From NCBI GenBank assembly GCA_017442855.1, contig JAFSPM010000045.1, positions 310,001 through 374,000 of the forward strand: a stretch of 64,000 nt of DNA, in the 5' to 3' direction. A program made the position numbers and the translations under genes. Under the pieces are notes generated by a model. The model made no database searches. It saw nothing but the letters and a program-made list of their open reading frames with translations, and was not told the DNA's origin. The DNA is from Bacteroidaceae bacterium. GTDB lineage: Bacteria > Bacteroidota > Bacteroidia > Bacteroidales > Bacteroidaceae. Position 1 is the stretch's first letter. Every line of letters starts with the position of its first letter. Positions 18,601-29,142 of this stretch are shown here, one piece after another.

Positions 18601-20208
18601 TTCAAAGCATTGAATGTGGAAGCCGAGAAGAAAGTAGCGGCAATGGCCAGTCTTAAGGTCGGTATGCTGAACACCGATTTTGTCCTCCGCGACAGCATTA
18701 CGGTGAAACAAGACGGTCTTACTTTCAGTAACAGTCACATGACCGACCACAGTGGTGATCATGATGGCCGTCTGAATGGCTTTATCCATTGGAAGAACTT
18801 CTCTGATGTGCGTTTCGACCTGAGGTTTGACATGAACAACATGTTGGTGCTCAACACCCAGCAATCGGTGGAATATCCTTTCTACGGAACAGTATATGGT
18901 ACTGGCAACGCCCATATCTATGGCGACGACAATAACGGTATGCGAATTGATGCAGCCATCACCACTAACCGCAATACAACGTTCAACTATATCAAGGATG
19001 GTATTACTACTGCTTCAGGCAGTCAGTTTGTTACTTATAACGACAAGACGCCTCGCCGTTCTATCCTCGATTCCATTCCCAAGTCAGACTTTGAAAAAGT
19101 GATGCAAAGAGAGCAGATAGAAGAAGACTCGCACACGATGGATACCTATTTGAATATCTTGGCCGATGTGACTCCCGATGCTACCTTCCGCATCATCATG
19201 GATCCCATTGTGGGCGATAATATCAGCTTCACGGGCTCTGGTAGTCTGCGTGCCAATTACTACAACAAGGGCGACTTCAATATGTTTGGCACCTATACGA
19301 TGGACAAGGGTGTCTATAAGCTCAGTATGCAGGAGATTATTCGCAAAGACCTTCAGTTGCAGGAAGGCAGTACGCTTACCTTCAGTGGAGACCCACTGGA
19401 TGCCCAGCTCGACTGGCATGCGAAATATACCGTTAACTCTGCCTCTCTGAACGACCTGATACCTAATGCCAGTTCGTTTGTCAACCAGACTTCCGTGAAG
19501 GTGAACTGTCTGCTCAACATATCGGGCAGCATGACCAACCCTGAGTTGAGTCTGGGCTTAGAGCTTCCACAAGAAAGCGATGAAGTACAGTCATTGGTGC
19601 AGAATTATATTCCTACAGAAGAACAGATGAACATGCAGATTCTTTATCTGCTGAGTATCGGAAAATTCTATACCCCTGATTATGTCAATGTTTCCCAAAA
19701 CTCCAATGTGATGAGTAGTGTGGTGTCTTCTACCCTCTCGGGACAATTGAACAACGCCCTGTCAGACGTCATCAACAGCAATAATTGGAATTTTGGCACC
19801 AACCTCAGTACAGGACAGAATGGATGGAATGACTGGGAAGTAGAAGGTATCCTTTCAGGTCAATTGTTGAACAACCGTTTGCTGCTTAACGGTAATTTCG
19901 GTTATCGCGAGAACCGCATGTCGAACACCAACTTCGTGGGCGATTTCGATGCTCAGCTGCTACTGAACCAATCTGGCAATATCCGTCTGAAAGCATATAA
20001 CCAAACCAACGACCGCTATTTCGTGCGCACCAACCCAACCACTCAGGGCTTGGGCATCATCTTCAAGAAAGATTTCGACAACTGGCGCGAACTGTTCTTT
20101 GGACGAGGCAAGGGAAACAAGAAACAAACAGAGACGGAAACGTCTGCAGAAGAACAACCTGATACAGATACAGGATTTGTGAAATTTAATGAGAAACAAG
20201 ATAAATAA
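15634..20208 (+). CDS. tamB: TamB-like translocation and assembly module protein
   Basis: 1524 aa. An N-terminal membrane anchor (about 15-36, TLVVILLASYIGIILALNIP), then a very long AsmA/TamB-type beta-helical body, ending in the TamB C-terminal domain (about 1080-1470; EEQMNMQILYLLSIGKFYTP). A hydrophilic tail rich in Glu and Thr follows. TamB spans the periplasm and is tied to outer-membrane protein or lipid transport. No in-frame ATG exists near the anchor; TTG at 15634 is the best visible start, and it overlaps a TAATTTTG box. The DUF1080 gene follows after 17 bases. Confidence 0.88.
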   Translation: MFNKLIKSNLKILKRAIQTLVVILLASYIGIILALNIPVVQRAVSSFASDELSKVLGADVSIGNINLGFLNRIILEDVRLNDEQGAELLSVARVSAAYALTPLLDGKIDISSAQLFGFNAQLSKETPDAKPNFQFIIDALSSDSEEPSRIDLRINSLLIRRGNITYDVLSEAEKEGVFNPNHLQMNNMRANVSLKALRNDTLNASIRQLSMEEAKSGFILKRLDFRIISNNQHTVIDNFDIQLPNTTLMIDTINVRYDSINALDNFADNARFSVHLKPSEVTLQDIAAFVPNLKTFRDKIFVELLAEGTINDLHLPILKVNGNHLRINGDADIQGIGHPEQASIRGQLGEVYADPEGLAFLMRNLSNNFDELPDVIRNLGSIHFNGNISGPLSHMVTHGKLETDLGSFQGNMQLKSDNAVGAFGYEGDLQTDGFSLGSLLENKNLGDIAFSLDLNGTYPRVGHPKVLVKGVIDSLMYSGYTYHNITLDGEQQNGGYNGTIVLDDMNAYIKMVGTMNMLSSVPVFNFNADIEHFRPTPLHLAEGYKDNELSLNIKADFVGRSIDDMIGELNINNMRFVTPSRAYHLDNFKVAAVKQDNGSKKLTFTSNFLQANIEGDYSYRTLPNSVMAVIDRYVPSLFNYKSIKESENNFTFDMRLDNTEFISALLHIPLTVYTPSTLKGFFNDKERKMRIEGFFPRFMYDDKFLESGVLLAETPTDQFHVTARVSDRDLEDDMNYAADISARNDSVIALMNWGNKGEHTYSGRLSTLVSFLKPEARDEALAAELMPLKAKIDINPSNVIINDTLWNIHRSHVTIEGKRFHVDDFLVTQAENRFLKINGDISESPEDTVFIDMNDMQLTYIFEILDQGVSFDGDATGESYAVGVLKAPFLYSNLHVKDFGTEGYRIGDLDFHGEWHHEKEGLWIIGDIQEDTIAHSHVTGYVYPIKPTSSLDLMVNAQGTNLRFLQHFLDGVTPDFNGRVWGDVHFFGKFKALNVEAEKKVAAMASLKVGMLNTDFVLRDSITVKQDGLTFSNSHMTDHSGDHDGRLNGFIHWKNFSDVRFDLRFDMNNMLVLNTQQSVEYPFYGTVYGTGNAHIYGDDNNGMRIDAAITTNRNTTFNYIKDGITTASGSQFVTYNDKTPRRSILDSIPKSDFEKVMQREQIEEDSHTMDTYLNILADVTPDATFRIIMDPIVGDNISFTGSGSLRANYYNKGDFNMFGTYTMDKGVYKLSMQEIIRKDLQLQEGSTLTFSGDPLDAQLDWHAKYTVNSASLNDLIPNASSFVNQTSVKVNCLLNISGSMTNPELSLGLELPQESDEVQSLVQNYIPTEEQMNMQILYLLSIGKFYTPDYVNVSQNSNVMSSVVSSTLSGQLNNALSDVINSNNWNFGTNLSTGQNGWNDWEVEGILSGQLLNNRLLLNGNFGYRENRMSNTNFVGDFDAQLLLNQSGNIRLKAYNQTNDRYFVRTNPTTQGLGIIFKKDFDNWRELFFGRGKGNKKQTETETSAEEQPDTDTGFVKFNEKQDK

Positions 20209-20225
20209 TTCAATGTTTTAAGTGT

Positions 20226-21452
20226 ATGAAAAAGTTATTCTTTGCAGCAGCTATGCTGGCGACCTTGTTCACCTCTTGCGGTGACGGCAAGGAAGTACTG
20301 TTCAACGGACAGGATTTTGACGGTTGGGTACTCTTTACTGATCCCACCAGTGATGTAAAGCCCGAAGAGGTGTTTTCAGTGAAGGACGGCGTTATCAGTG
20401 TGACTGGTATGCCTTATGGTTACATGCGTACCGCTAAGAAGTATGCTGATTATGTAGCACATGCTGAGTTCCGTTGGACTGACGGTAAGGGCTCTAACAG
20501 CGGTTTCTTCCAGCGTGTACAGGAAGGCGACAAGATTTTCCCTACTGATGTCGAGGTACAGATGAAAGTCGGCAGCATTGGCGATTTGATGGGTAGTGTG
20601 GCCAATAAAGTAGAAGCTCCTGGAGGACCTCAACGCGTACTTCGTCTGCAAGAGGAAGGTTTGGAGAGTCCTGCTGGCGAATGGAACGTTATGGAAGTAA
20701 AAGCTGAAGGCAGTCACCTCACTGTTACCCTGAACGGTAAGGTAGTGAACGAAGCTGAGACTGAGCTCACCGAAGGCTTTATTGGCTTGCAGAGCGAAGG
20801 TGGACCGCTGGAGTTCCGCAACGTATGGGTAAAGGAACTCAAGCCCGCTACAGGTGCCCCTGCTCCTGAGGTAATCCCTACTGAGATTGCTTTGTTCAAT
20901 GGTCGTAACCTCAACAACTGGACACTCTTCACCGATCCTACCAGCGATGTGAAGCCTGAGGAAGTGTTTACCGTTCAGGATGGCGTGATCAACGTATTGG
21001 GCAATCCTTTCGGATATATGCGTACCAACCGTCAGTTTGGCAACTATCGCCTGCATGTGGAATGGCGTTGGGTAGATGACAAAGCTACCAAGAACAGCGG
21101 ATGCTTCCAGCGTGTACAGCCGGGCGACAAGGTTTGGCCTAAAGGTGCAGAATGTCAGTTGGCTGATGGCAATGCCGGAATGGTAGTTGGCTTAGGCGGT
21201 TATAAGGTAGAAGGTGCTATCCAGAACGGAGAATTTGGCATCAAGCCCCGCATTGCAGATGCACCATCAGAGAAACCTTTTGGCGAATGGAACGAAGCCG
21301 ATATCGAATGCGTAGGTAAACACATGATATTCAAGATTAATGGTGTGGTACAAAACGAGGCCGATGGTGAGTTCGAGCAGGGTTACATTGCACTGCAGAG
21401 CGAAGGTGGTCCACTGCAATTCAGGAACGTAAAAATTTTTGAATTAAAATAG
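20226..21452 (+). CDS. Lipoprotein with two tandem DUF1080 (3-keto-disaccharide hydrolase-like) domains
   Basis: 408 aa. Lipoprotein signal (MKKLFFAAAMLATLFTSCGD; lipobox FTSC, Cys19). Two copies of the DUF1080 fold follow (about 22-205 and 220-408). Both begin with the same pattern (LFNG, then LFTDPTSDVKPEEVF) and both close with LQSEGGPLEFRNV or LQSEGGPLQFRNV. DUF1080 is a concanavalin-like sugar-binding or hydrolase fold. The two domains are much closer to each other than expected of an old duplication. It follows tamB by 17 bases and may be cotranscribed. The substrate cannot be told from sequence. Confidence 0.82.
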   Translation: MKKLFFAAAMLATLFTSCGDGKEVLFNGQDFDGWVLFTDPTSDVKPEEVFSVKDGVISVTGMPYGYMRTAKKYADYVAHAEFRWTDGKGSNSGFFQRVQEGDKIFPTDVEVQMKVGSIGDLMGSVANKVEAPGGPQRVLRLQEEGLESPAGEWNVMEVKAEGSHLTVTLNGKVVNEAETELTEGFIGLQSEGGPLEFRNVWVKELKPATGAPAPEVIPTEIALFNGRNLNNWTLFTDPTSDVKPEEVFTVQDGVINVLGNPFGYMRTNRQFGNYRLHVEWRWVDDKATKNSGCFQRVQPGDKVWPKGAECQLADGNAGMVVGLGGYKVEGAIQNGEFGIKPRIADAPSEKPFGEWNEADIECVGKHMIFKINGVVQNEADGEFEQGYIALQSEGGPLQFRNVKIFELK

Positions 21453-21470
21453 AAAAAAATATCCAATATG

Positions 21471-21502
21471 TTTTTATATATTAAAAAAAAGATTTATATT
21501 TG
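21471..21502 (+). promoter_or_regulatory. Promoter of the DUF4332 gene
   Basis: TATATTTG at 21495-21502 is an exact TAnnTTTG -7 element; a T-rich -33 region (TTTTT, from 21471) lies about 20 bases upstream. The predicted transcript leader is about 45 bases. Confidence 0.6.
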
Positions 21503-21553
21503 AGGCGATTATAAAGGGCATAACCTAATTATTAACCTTAAATAAATTCCATT

Positions 21554-21961
21554 ATGGCTTACAAAATTATCGACATTGAGGGCGTTGGTGAAGTATATGC
21601 TGAAAAGCTGATTGCTGCTGGCATTACAAAGCCCGAAGAATTGTTAGCAAAGTGTGCAGGTCCTGCTGGCCGCAAGGCTTTGTCAGAACAAACTGGTATT
21701 GCTGATGGTCTGATTCTGAAATGGACCAATCATGCAGATCTGTTCCGCATCAAGGGCGTTGGCCCACAGTTCTCAGAACTGCTGGAAGCTGCTGGTGTTG
21801 ATACAGTAAAGGAATTGAGAAACCGCAACCCGGAGAATCTGGCTGCTAAGGTTCTTGAGATCAACAACGAGAAGCACCTCGTTCGTCGTGTTCCTGTTAT
21901 CAAAGAAATCATTAAGATGGTCAACCAGGCAAAGGAATTGCCTCCTGTGATGACTTATTGA
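21554..21961 (+). CDS. DUF4332 helix-hairpin-helix protein
   Basis: 135 aa, soluble. Two helix-hairpin-helix units are visible: DIEGVGEVYAEKLIAAGI (about 7-24) and RIKGVGPQFSELLEAAGV (about 65-82), each with the G-V/I-G hairpin. This is the DUF4332 pattern, related to HhH DNA-binding modules in helicases and polymerases. The product may bind DNA non-specifically; no partner is suggested by context. It is a single-gene unit with its own promoter and terminator. Confidence 0.82.
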   Translation: MAYKIIDIEGVGEVYAEKLIAAGITKPEELLAKCAGPAGRKALSEQTGIADGLILKWTNHADLFRIKGVGPQFSELLEAAGVDTVKELRNRNPENLAAKVLEINNEKHLVRRVPVIKEIIKMVNQAKELPPVMTY

Positions 21962-21981
21962 TCTGCTCACTACAAAGATAT

Positions 21982-22007
21982 GAGAGGCCGGGATTTCCCG
22001 ACCTCTC
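21982..22007 (+). terminator. Terminator after the DUF4332 gene
   Basis: Stem GAGAGGCCGGG with CCCGACCTCTC (one C-A mismatch) around a short loop, then TTTCTTTTA. It begins 21 bases past the stop codon. Confidence 0.8.
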
Positions 22008-22076
22008 TTTCTTTTATGCTTTTCGGAGACTCTCGCCCCTCTCCTTCTTTTTATTCAGCTCGCTAAGGATTTTACG

Positions 22077-22970
22077 TTAACATTTTATATTCAGCTCGCT
22101 GAGGATCTTTCTCATTGCTTCAAAAGTAGTAATCCTCGTTGGTACTAACGGTAAGCGAAGCTTGTTCTCTATCATACCCATAGCATGCAGCATCGCCTTT
22201 ACACCCGCAGGATTACCATCCACGAACAACAGCTTGAACAATTCCGTAAACTTATGATGAATCGTCAGCGCATTGGCATAATCACCTTGCAGCGCCAAGC
22301 GAGTCATGCGACCAAACTCACGAGGAAAAGCGTTACCGATAACAGAGATAACACCCACGGCACCCATCGTAATCAGCGGATAAGTAATACCATCGTCACC
22401 AGAGATAACGTTAAAGCCCTCAGGACGGTTCTTGATGATATCGTCAATCTGTGTCATATTGCCAGAAGCCTCTTTCACCGCAATCACGTTCTTGAAATCG
22501 TTGGCAATACGCAACGTTGTCTCAGCCGTCATGTTCATACCCGTTCTACCTGGTACGTTGTAAAGCACCAACGGCAACTCAGTCGATTCAGAGATAGCTT
22601 TATAATGTTGGTAAATACCCTCCTGCGAAGGCTTATTGTAGTAAGGAACTACTGACAGTATGGCATCCACACCATTATAATTGCCGTTCTTCAGCGCATC
22701 TGTCACACCACGTGTATTGTTGCCGCCTACACCCAACAGTATAGGCACTTTGCCGTTTACACGCTCTATAACGGTCTCTTTCACCTTCTCTTTTTCGTAG
22801 TCTGTCAATGTAGGAGTTTCTGCCGTGGTACCCAGCACACAGAGGAAATCAACGTTGTTCAGCAGCAGATAGTCCACCATACGCAACAAAGCAGTATAGT
22901 CAACGCTATCGTCCTGTTTGAAAGGCGTAATCAACGCCACGCCCAGTCCTCTCAAGGTAGTTTGTATCAT
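22077..22970 (-). CDS. dapA: 4-hydroxy-tetrahydrodipicolinate synthase DapA
   Basis: 297 aa, full length. LGTTAETPTL (pyruvate-binding Thr pair region), VLYNVPGRTGMN (catalytic Tyr), AVKEASGNM (Schiff-base Lys) and ISGDDGITYPL are all present. It condenses pyruvate with aspartate semialdehyde in lysine and diaminopimelate synthesis. An exact TATCTTTG -7 element lies at 23000-23007. The gene stands alone between a convergent DUF4332 gene and ligA. Confidence 0.95.
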   Translation of the reverse strand: MIQTTLRGLGVALITPFKQDDSVDYTALLRMVDYLLLNNVDFLCVLGTTAETPTLTDYEKEKVKETVIERVNGKVPILLGVGGNNTRGVTDALKNGNYNGVDAILSVVPYYNKPSQEGIYQHYKAISESTELPLVLYNVPGRTGMNMTAETTLRIANDFKNVIAVKEASGNMTQIDDIIKNRPEGFNVISGDDGITYPLITMGAVGVISVIGNAFPREFGRMTRLALQGDYANALTIHHKFTELFKLLFVDGNPAGVKAMLHAMGMIENKLRLPLVPTRITTFEAMRKILSELNIKC

Positions 22971-22999
22971 AAAAACACTATAATTTCGTAATTCCGTTG

Positions 23000-23007
23000 C
23001 AAAGATA
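23000..23007 (-). promoter_or_regulatory. -7 promoter element of dapA
   Basis: TATCTTTG on the minus strand, 30 bases from the dapA ATG. The -33 region is weak (TGTT at the right distance). Confidence 0.5.
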
Positions 23008-23023
23008 GTAATAGATTTGCAAA

Positions 23024-25111
<2,088 letters not shown>

Positions 25112-25142
25112 TTACACCTATATTAATTAAAAGCAAAGCGTA

Positions 25143-27248
25143 ATGAAAAAGCATTTCTTAATGGCATCAGTAGCTACCCTATTGTTAGCAGGATGCACAA
25201 GTGAAAAAACAACACCCAATCCTTTCTTTGCTGAATCGTACGGTACAGAGTACAACATTCCTCCTTTCAGCGAGATCACTATGGATGATATCCGTGAGGC
25301 AATGCTCAAGGGTATCGACGAACAGAAGCAGGAAATCCAGGCCATCACTGAAAACGTTGAGGCTCCTACTTTCGAAAACACCATCCTGGCACTCGACAAT
25401 GCAGGCGAGCTGATGTCAAGGGTTCGCCAAGTATTTGGTCCTTTGTCAAGCAGTGACTCTAATCAGGAATTCCGTGACTTCCAAAAGGAGATTTCTCCTC
25501 TTACCTCTGAGTTGAGCAATTCTACATTCTTGAACGACAAGCTCTTCCAGCGTGTAAAGCAAGTTTACGAGAACAAGGAAGGCAGAGAGTACGACAAGGA
25601 ACAGCTCAAGCTCATCGAGAACTACTACAAGCGTTTCGTTCGCAACGGTGCAGAGTTGGACACTGAGAAGAAGGAACAGCTCGCCAAGTTGAACAGCGAT
25701 ATTTCTATGCTTCAGTTGCAGTTCAGCCAGAACCTGTTGCACGAGACCAACAATACTTTCGTAACCGTTGACAAGCTCGAAGACCTCGACGGTCTGCCAC
25801 AGGAGAACATCGATCGTGCAGCTGAAATGGCTAAGCAGAATGGCCAGGAGGGCAAGTGGATGTTCAACATGCAGCGTGCAAGTTGCAACCCTGTACTGCA
25901 GTACTGCACCAACCGCGACCTGCGTAAAAAGGTATATGATGCTTACTACAACCGTGGTAATCAAGGCAATGAGTGGGACAATAACGAAGTGAGCGTTAAG
26001 ATCATCGAACTCCGCTTGCAGAAGGCTAAGCTGATGGGCTACAAGGACTATGCTTCTTATGCTTTGGAAGATCGTATGGCTAAGACCAGCGAGAATGTCT
26101 ATAACCTGCTCGACCAGATCTGGACGCCAGCTGTAAAGAAGGCGCAGGAAGAGATTGCAGATATCCGTGCAGAGATCAAGAAGGAAGGCAACAACTTCGA
26201 ACCGGAAGGCTGGGACTATATGTATTATCTGGAGAAAGCCAAGAAGGCTAAGTATGATATCGATGATGATGCCGTTCGTCCTTACCTGGAGATTAACAAC
26301 GTTCAGCAGGGTATTTTCTATGTGGCCAACAAACTGTATGGCCTGACCTTCACAGAGCGCACCGATCTGCCTAAGTATAATACTGATACCAAACTGTTTG
26401 AGGTTCGCGACAAGGATGGTTCTCTGTTGGCTTTGTTCTACAGCGACTACTTCCCACGTGATGGTAAGGGTGCAGGTGCTTGGTGTACCAGCTTCCGTGG
26501 TGAATATTACAAGGATGGTGAGCGCGTTGTACCCATCGTGGTAAATTGCGCCAGCCTAACTCCTCCAAGTGGTGACACTCCTGCTTTGCAGAATGTAACC
26601 AATATCACTACCCAGTTCCATGAGTTTGGTCATGCATTGGATGCTTTCATGCATAACACTCACTATCGTGGCATTGGTGGCGTTGAGCGCGACTTTGTGG
26701 AGGTTCCTTCACAGATCAACGAGCATTGGGTACTGGAGCCAGAGATCCTGAATGTATATGCTAAGCATTATCAGACCGGAGAAGTGATTCCTATGGATTT
26801 GGTGAAGAAGATCCAGGAGAGCGAGAAGTATGGCCAGGGCTTCGCAACTGTTGAGCTGGTAGCTGCTTCATTGGTAGATATGGATCTGCATACCTTGACT
26901 GAGATTCCTGCCGACTTCAACGTAATGACCTTTGAGGAGCAGAAAATGAAGGAACGTGGCATTCCTTCACAGATCCTGCCTCGCTATCGCGTTACCAACT
27001 TCTCTCACACCATGGGTGGTGGCTACACCGCTGGTTACTACAGCTATCTGTGGGCCGAGGTATATGAGTGCGATGCTTTCCAGGCATACAAGGAAGCTGG
27101 CAACATCCTCGACAGCAGTATCGCTCAGCGTTTCCGTGAGACTATCTTCGAGCCTGCAGGCCTTGATGAAGGTATGGTGATGTACCGCAACTTCCGTGGT
27201 CGCGATCCTAAGATCGACGGTCTGCTGGAGAACCGCGGTTTGAAGTAA
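25143..27248 (+). CDS. M3-family oligopeptidase lipoprotein (Dcp-like)
   Basis: 701 aa. Lipoprotein signal with lipobox LAGC (Cys19). Thimet-oligopeptidase fold; the zinc site is TTQFHEFGHALDAFM (HEFGH, about residues 494-498) with a downstream Glu in the NEHWVLEPEIL region. The length and motif match the peptidyl-dipeptidase Dcp group. The signal places it in the periplasm or on the outer membrane, where it would trim imported peptides. It has a strong promoter just upstream. The HAD-DUF3667 gene begins 49 bases later, after a GC-rich hairpin. Confidence 0.92.
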   Translation: MKKHFLMASVATLLLAGCTSEKTTPNPFFAESYGTEYNIPPFSEITMDDIREAMLKGIDEQKQEIQAITENVEAPTFENTILALDNAGELMSRVRQVFGPLSSSDSNQEFRDFQKEISPLTSELSNSTFLNDKLFQRVKQVYENKEGREYDKEQLKLIENYYKRFVRNGAELDTEKKEQLAKLNSDISMLQLQFSQNLLHETNNTFVTVDKLEDLDGLPQENIDRAAEMAKQNGQEGKWMFNMQRASCNPVLQYCTNRDLRKKVYDAYYNRGNQGNEWDNNEVSVKIIELRLQKAKLMGYKDYASYALEDRMAKTSENVYNLLDQIWTPAVKKAQEEIADIRAEIKKEGNNFEPEGWDYMYYLEKAKKAKYDIDDDAVRPYLEINNVQQGIFYVANKLYGLTFTERTDLPKYNTDTKLFEVRDKDGSLLALFYSDYFPRDGKGAGAWCTSFRGEYYKDGERVVPIVVNCASLTPPSGDTPALQNVTNITTQFHEFGHALDAFMHNTHYRGIGGVERDFVEVPSQINEHWVLEPEILNVYAKHYQTGEVIPMDLVKKIQESEKYGQGFATVELVAASLVDMDLHTLTEIPADFNVMTFEEQKMKERGIPSQILPRYRVTNFSHTMGGGYTAGYYSYLWAEVYECDAFQAYKEAGNILDSSIAQRFRETIFEPAGLDEGMVMYRNFRGRDPKIDGLLENRGLK

Positions 27249-27261
27249 AAAACCCACAACC

Positions 27262-27281
27262 CCTCCCCTGTTTAGGGGAGG
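27262..27281. repeat. GC-rich hairpin between the peptidase and HAD genes
   Basis: CCTCCCC and GGGGAGG pair across a 6-base loop (TGTTTA). There is no T-run on either side, so it is not a classic terminator; it may slow RNA decay or cap the peptidase mRNA. Confidence 0.6.
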
Positions 27282-27297
27282 AAGTTAAACCACCAGT

Positions 27298-29052
27298 ATG
27301 GCGAAAGAGTATGTCTATTATCTTTTCGATTTTGACCTGACACTGGCCGACTCGTCGCGAGGCATCGTGATGTGTTTCACCCATGTACTGCAAAGGCACG
27401 GCTACAACGACGTGACGGAGCTGCAGATCAAGCGCACCATTGGAAAGACCTTAGAGGACTCTTTCGCCATTCTTACTGGCATCACCGACCCAGCCCAGTT
27501 GGCCGACCTCAAGCAGGAATATACCAAAGAGGCTGATATCTATATGAACGACAACACAGTGCTGTTTCCTGAAACGGTTTCTGTGCTGACCCAGCTGAAA
27601 GAGCAAGGTGCCAAGTTGGCCATCATCTCCACCAAATACCGCTATCGCATACAGGCGGTGATCGACAAATACTTCCCCAAAGACTTTATCGATGTCATCA
27701 TCGGAGGCGAGGATGTCAAGCGCCCCAAGCCCCATCCCCAAGGCGTCAAGGCGGCGCTCAAAAAGCTGAAAGCCCAAAAAGCCACTGCGCTCTATGTGGG
27801 CGACAGCACGGTCGATGCCGAGACAGCCTGGAAGGCAGGTGTCGATTTCTGCGGAGTGCTCAACGGACTCACCACCTATCAAGAGTTGGCGGCCTATCCA
27901 CATCGCAAGATACTCAACGACCTCACCCTGCTCCCTCTGTTGCTGAAAGATGTTGCCTACATACCCAAGCAGCCTATCCCTACCTCAGTAGATATCAGGC
28001 GCAGGGCGTTCAACATCCATCAGATCAAGGGCAACAAGAACAAGCCCATAACGCCTCCGGCAGAGCATGTTTGTAAGAATTGCGGCAAAGTCTATCAGGG
28101 CGACTACTGTCCCTCTTGCGGTCAGTCAGCTTCCACCAAGCGCATCACCCTCAAGAATTCATTTGCCAATTTTTTCTCCTCTTTCTTCAGCATTGAGAAA
28201 GGTTTTCTGCACACCATCTACGAACTGTGGTACCGTCCGGGCTATATGGTGATGGACTTCGTCCGTGGGCATCGTCAACCCTACTACAAGCCCTTTTCGC
28301 TGCTTATCGTTATGGCCGCCCTCTACATTGTGGCAGCCCATATTTTCGACCCCCAGTCGGTAGGTAAGAAATCGGACAAGATAGAAACCGTTGGCAAGCA
28401 AATCGATTCGTTGTTTGTTGCCAGAAAGTCAGTCATAAACGACTCCTTGCAGCTATCGGCCAAAGATTTTACAAACGCTAACGTTAACGAAAATGTTAAC
28501 GAAAACAATAACAAGAACGAGGATAAAGACAATGAGGAGGTAGAGAACCCTAGCGTCAACGCCTCCGAATGGATTGACAAATATTTTGGTCCAGGCACTA
28601 TTCTGTATTCCATATATGACCTACTGAAAGGCTGGTTCGAAGGCAATCAGGCGTTTATGTTCATCATCACCATCCCGTTCTTTATCTATGGCACACGCAG
28701 AGCCTTCCGCCACACACGCGTAAACAAGCAACTCAACGCAGGCGAATACACCTTTATCTTTGGCTATATTGGCTCGCAGTTCATCATGAAAGACATCCTG
28801 CTGGTACCCTTCTATGGTTCCAATGTATCCACCTATTTCGTTGCCGGCAGTCCCGTCTTCATCAGCACCGTCATCGAGTTTTTCCTGCTGACCCGCAACT
28901 TCAAACAGCTGTACCAGCTCGACTGGTTCACCACCATCAAGTGCACCTTTAAGACCTATTGCTGGATGGCCCTGTCGCTTGTCCTCGCCATTATGGCGGT
29001 TGTCGGCATCATTGCTATTGTTGCCGGCATCTTCACCGGCTATAATTTCTGA
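27298..29052 (+). CDS. HAD-superfamily phosphatase fused to DUF3667 membrane domain
   Basis: 584 aa. Residues 1-215 form a HAD hydrolase of the phosphoglycolate phosphatase type: YLFDFDLTLADSS (nucleophile Asp), IISTKYRY, VKRPKPHP and VGDSTVDAETA. Residues about 257-273 are a zinc ribbon, CKNCGKVYQGDYCPSCG, opening a DUF3667 region with four or five membrane helices to the end. A hydrophilic Asn/Glu repeat (about 398-422) sits in a loop. In most genomes DUF3667 proteins stand alone, so this joining is notable. The membrane part may tether the phosphatase; function unknown. Confidence 0.8.
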   Translation: MAKEYVYYLFDFDLTLADSSRGIVMCFTHVLQRHGYNDVTELQIKRTIGKTLEDSFAILTGITDPAQLADLKQEYTKEADIYMNDNTVLFPETVSVLTQLKEQGAKLAIISTKYRYRIQAVIDKYFPKDFIDVIIGGEDVKRPKPHPQGVKAALKKLKAQKATALYVGDSTVDAETAWKAGVDFCGVLNGLTTYQELAAYPHRKILNDLTLLPLLLKDVAYIPKQPIPTSVDIRRRAFNIHQIKGNKNKPITPPAEHVCKNCGKVYQGDYCPSCGQSASTKRITLKNSFANFFSSFFSIEKGFLHTIYELWYRPGYMVMDFVRGHRQPYYKPFSLLIVMAALYIVAAHIFDPQSVGKKSDKIETVGKQIDSLFVARKSVINDSLQLSAKDFTNANVNENVNENNNKNEDKDNEEVENPSVNASEWIDKYFGPGTILYSIYDLLKGWFEGNQAFMFIITIPFFIYGTRRAFRHTRVNKQLNAGEYTFIFGYIGSQFIMKDILLVPFYGSNVSTYFVAGSPVFISTVIEFFLLTRNFKQLYQLDWFTTIKCTFKTYCWMALSLVLAIMAVVGIIAIVAGIFTGYNF

Positions 29053-29088
29053 CCTACCCAACCACTGCTTGTCTTTTTTCGTTTCCGC

Positions 29089-29119
29089 TTTGGTAATACG
29101 AGAATTAGTAGTATCTTTA
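29089..29119 (+). promoter_or_regulatory. Promoter of the MscS-like channel gene
   Basis: TTTG (29089-29092), 19 bases, TATCTTTA (29112-29119; last base differs from the TAnnTTTG consensus). The leader would be about 20 bases. Confidence 0.65.
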
Positions 29120-29142
29120 CACCGTGGTAAATACTTTTCACT

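Noticed and set aside
20376-21056. 226-codon open frame antisense to the DUF1080 gene
   Set aside because: No recognisable domain or promoter; it is a by-product of the repeated DUF1080 coding sequence.
27262-27281. Hairpin taken as an intrinsic terminator for the M3 peptidase
   Set aside because: No T-run on the plus strand after the stem, so listed only as a repeat.
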